DNA of 64,000 bases, taken from the NCBI RefSeq assembly GCF_030012605.2, contig NZ_CP114055.2; one strand, 5' to 3'. This document shows, piece by piece, positions 63,444-64,000 of the stretch. Origin of the DNA: Bergeyella_A cardium (GTDB lineage: Bacteria > Bacteroidota > Bacteroidia > Flavobacteriales > Weeksellaceae). The number at the start of each line of letters is the position of its first letter. Within the stretch, counting starts at the first letter, position 1. The notes below the pieces were generated by a model. The model saw only the letters and a list, made by a program, of their open reading frames with translations. It searched no databases and was not told the DNA's origin. The position numbers and the translations under genes are program-made.

Positions 63444-64000
63444 CTTTCATCTGTTTTAGGATACTCACAATAGCGTCGGAAATCTTTTCTTTACCTGTGG
63501 TTTGTTGCAATTCTTCCACTGGTTGATGCACGAGGATGCGTCCCTCATTCATAAAAACAATCTGCGTAATAATCTCATCGAGCTCACTTAAGAGGTGGGA
63601 GGTAATTATAATCAGTTTGCCCTTATCTTTTTCTTTGATGATTTTGTTCTTTAAAATCTCAGAGGCAAGAGGGTCTAAACCAGCTGTAGGCTCATCGAGA
63701 ATAATGATTTTGGGGTTAAACATAAACGCAAGTACTGCACTTACTTTCTGAGTGGTACCACCGGAGAGGGTACTCATTTTCTTATGATACATTTTTTCCA
63801 GCTCGAAAGCCTCCAGAAGCTCGGTGTCTATCTGGTCTTTTGGATACTTCCTAATGTCTTGTATCATCTTAATGGTCTGCCCAATCGTCATATTTTCAGG
63901 GTATCTTCCTATTTGTGGCATATACCCGATGTGCTCGCGGTACTGGAAATCATCCCGTACATTTTTTCCATCTACTACAATACTGCCTTTTTCTATTACA
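63436..64000 (-). CDS. nosF: NosF-like ABC ATPase (partial, runs off the right edge)
   Basis: The frame is open to the window edge, with HIGYMPQIGRYPENMTIGQT visible, so the N-terminus including Walker A lies beyond it. The signature LSGGTTQKVSAVLAFM, Walker B KIIILDEPTAGLDPLA and the switch histidine in LIIITSHLL are present. Judged by overlap and family resemblance it is the ATPase partner of the downstream permease. A shorter annotation starting at the ATG at 63921 would be artificial. Confidence 0.8.
   Translation of the reverse strand, partial: VIEKGSIVVDGKNVRDDFQYREHIGYMPQIGRYPENMTIGQTIKMIQDIRKYPKDQIDTELLEAFELEKMYHKKMSTLSGGTTQKVSAVLAFMFNPKIIILDEPTAGLDPLASEILKNKIIKEKDKGKLIIITSHLLSELDEIITQIVFMNEGRILVHQPVEELQQTTGKEKISDAIVSILKQMKDE

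Overview
The window looks like chromosome of a low-GC member of the Bacteroidota, class Flavobacteriia, most likely in the Weeksellaceae (Chryseobacterium/Riemerella/Bergeyella group). The reasons are: promoters with the Bacteroidota -7 box TAnnTTTG in front of many genes, no purine-rich Shine-Dalgarno boxes, an altered 3' tail on the 16S rRNA, gliding genes gldB and gldC, two proteins with a type IX secretion (T9SS) C-terminal domain, a GT117/DUF2723 protein, and lipoproteins with charged residues right after the lipobox cysteine. I cannot name the species from sequence alone. No phage, plasmid, insertion sequence or CRISPR array was seen.

Layout. 1-5480: a complete rRNA operon (16S, tRNA-Ile, tRNA-Ala, 23S, 5S) behind two tandem promoters and ending in a strong terminator. 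5480-16600: an intergenic minisatellite, then mainly housekeeping genes on the plus strand (LOG family, AI-2E type membrane protein, prfA, nucleoside-recognition membrane protein, M16 peptidase, rplM-rpsI-rpsB). 16610-18713: cdd, aroA and a MazG-like gene on the minus strand. 18714-22632: an accessory island with a surface FISUMP-domain protein behind an unusual 400-nt leader, an HU-like/DUF4469 protein, and dispersed repeats. 22633-31800: minus-strand genes (lipoprotein, GlmU-like, rpmE2, two FG-GAP T9SS proteins, prmA, SIMPL, tpiA). 32466-38523: plus-strand NlpE-like lipoprotein, second M16 peptidase, TM2 protein, U32 peptidase, ferredoxin, 5-FTHF cyclo-ligase. 38472-51958: an uncharacterised membrane pair, two small lipoproteins, a POT transporter, an outer-membrane protein, a thioredoxin-like protein, rng, a 29-residue basic protein, HU, mutY, gldC-gldB, a TonB-dependent receptor and a DUF4476 protein. 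52517-64000: kdsA, two GT-C type membrane proteins, a ClC channel, an ABC-F protein, and a NosY/NosF-like ABC pair running off the right edge.

The most interesting locus is 18926-21287. A consensus promoter (TTG-N19-TATATTTG) fires just ahead of a 31-codon leader ORF that contains a tetranucleotide tract (4.5 units of TCCT) and stops 22 nt before a perfect 21-bp hairpin followed by TTTT. The reading frame of the FISUMP protein is open from 19041, and adding one repeat unit (or losing two) would join the leader ORF to it without a stop. This is the geometry of a phase-variable switch, possibly combined with attenuation. It is inferred from sequence only.

The second theme is the intergenic DNA. 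At least four gaps hold tandem arrays of 21-23 bp units whose arms stay complementary while their sequence changes, and a separate family of short hairpin modules recurs in nine or more gaps. One element occurs twice (22118-22361 and 31920-32140), and the two copies differ in length by exactly one 23-bp unit.
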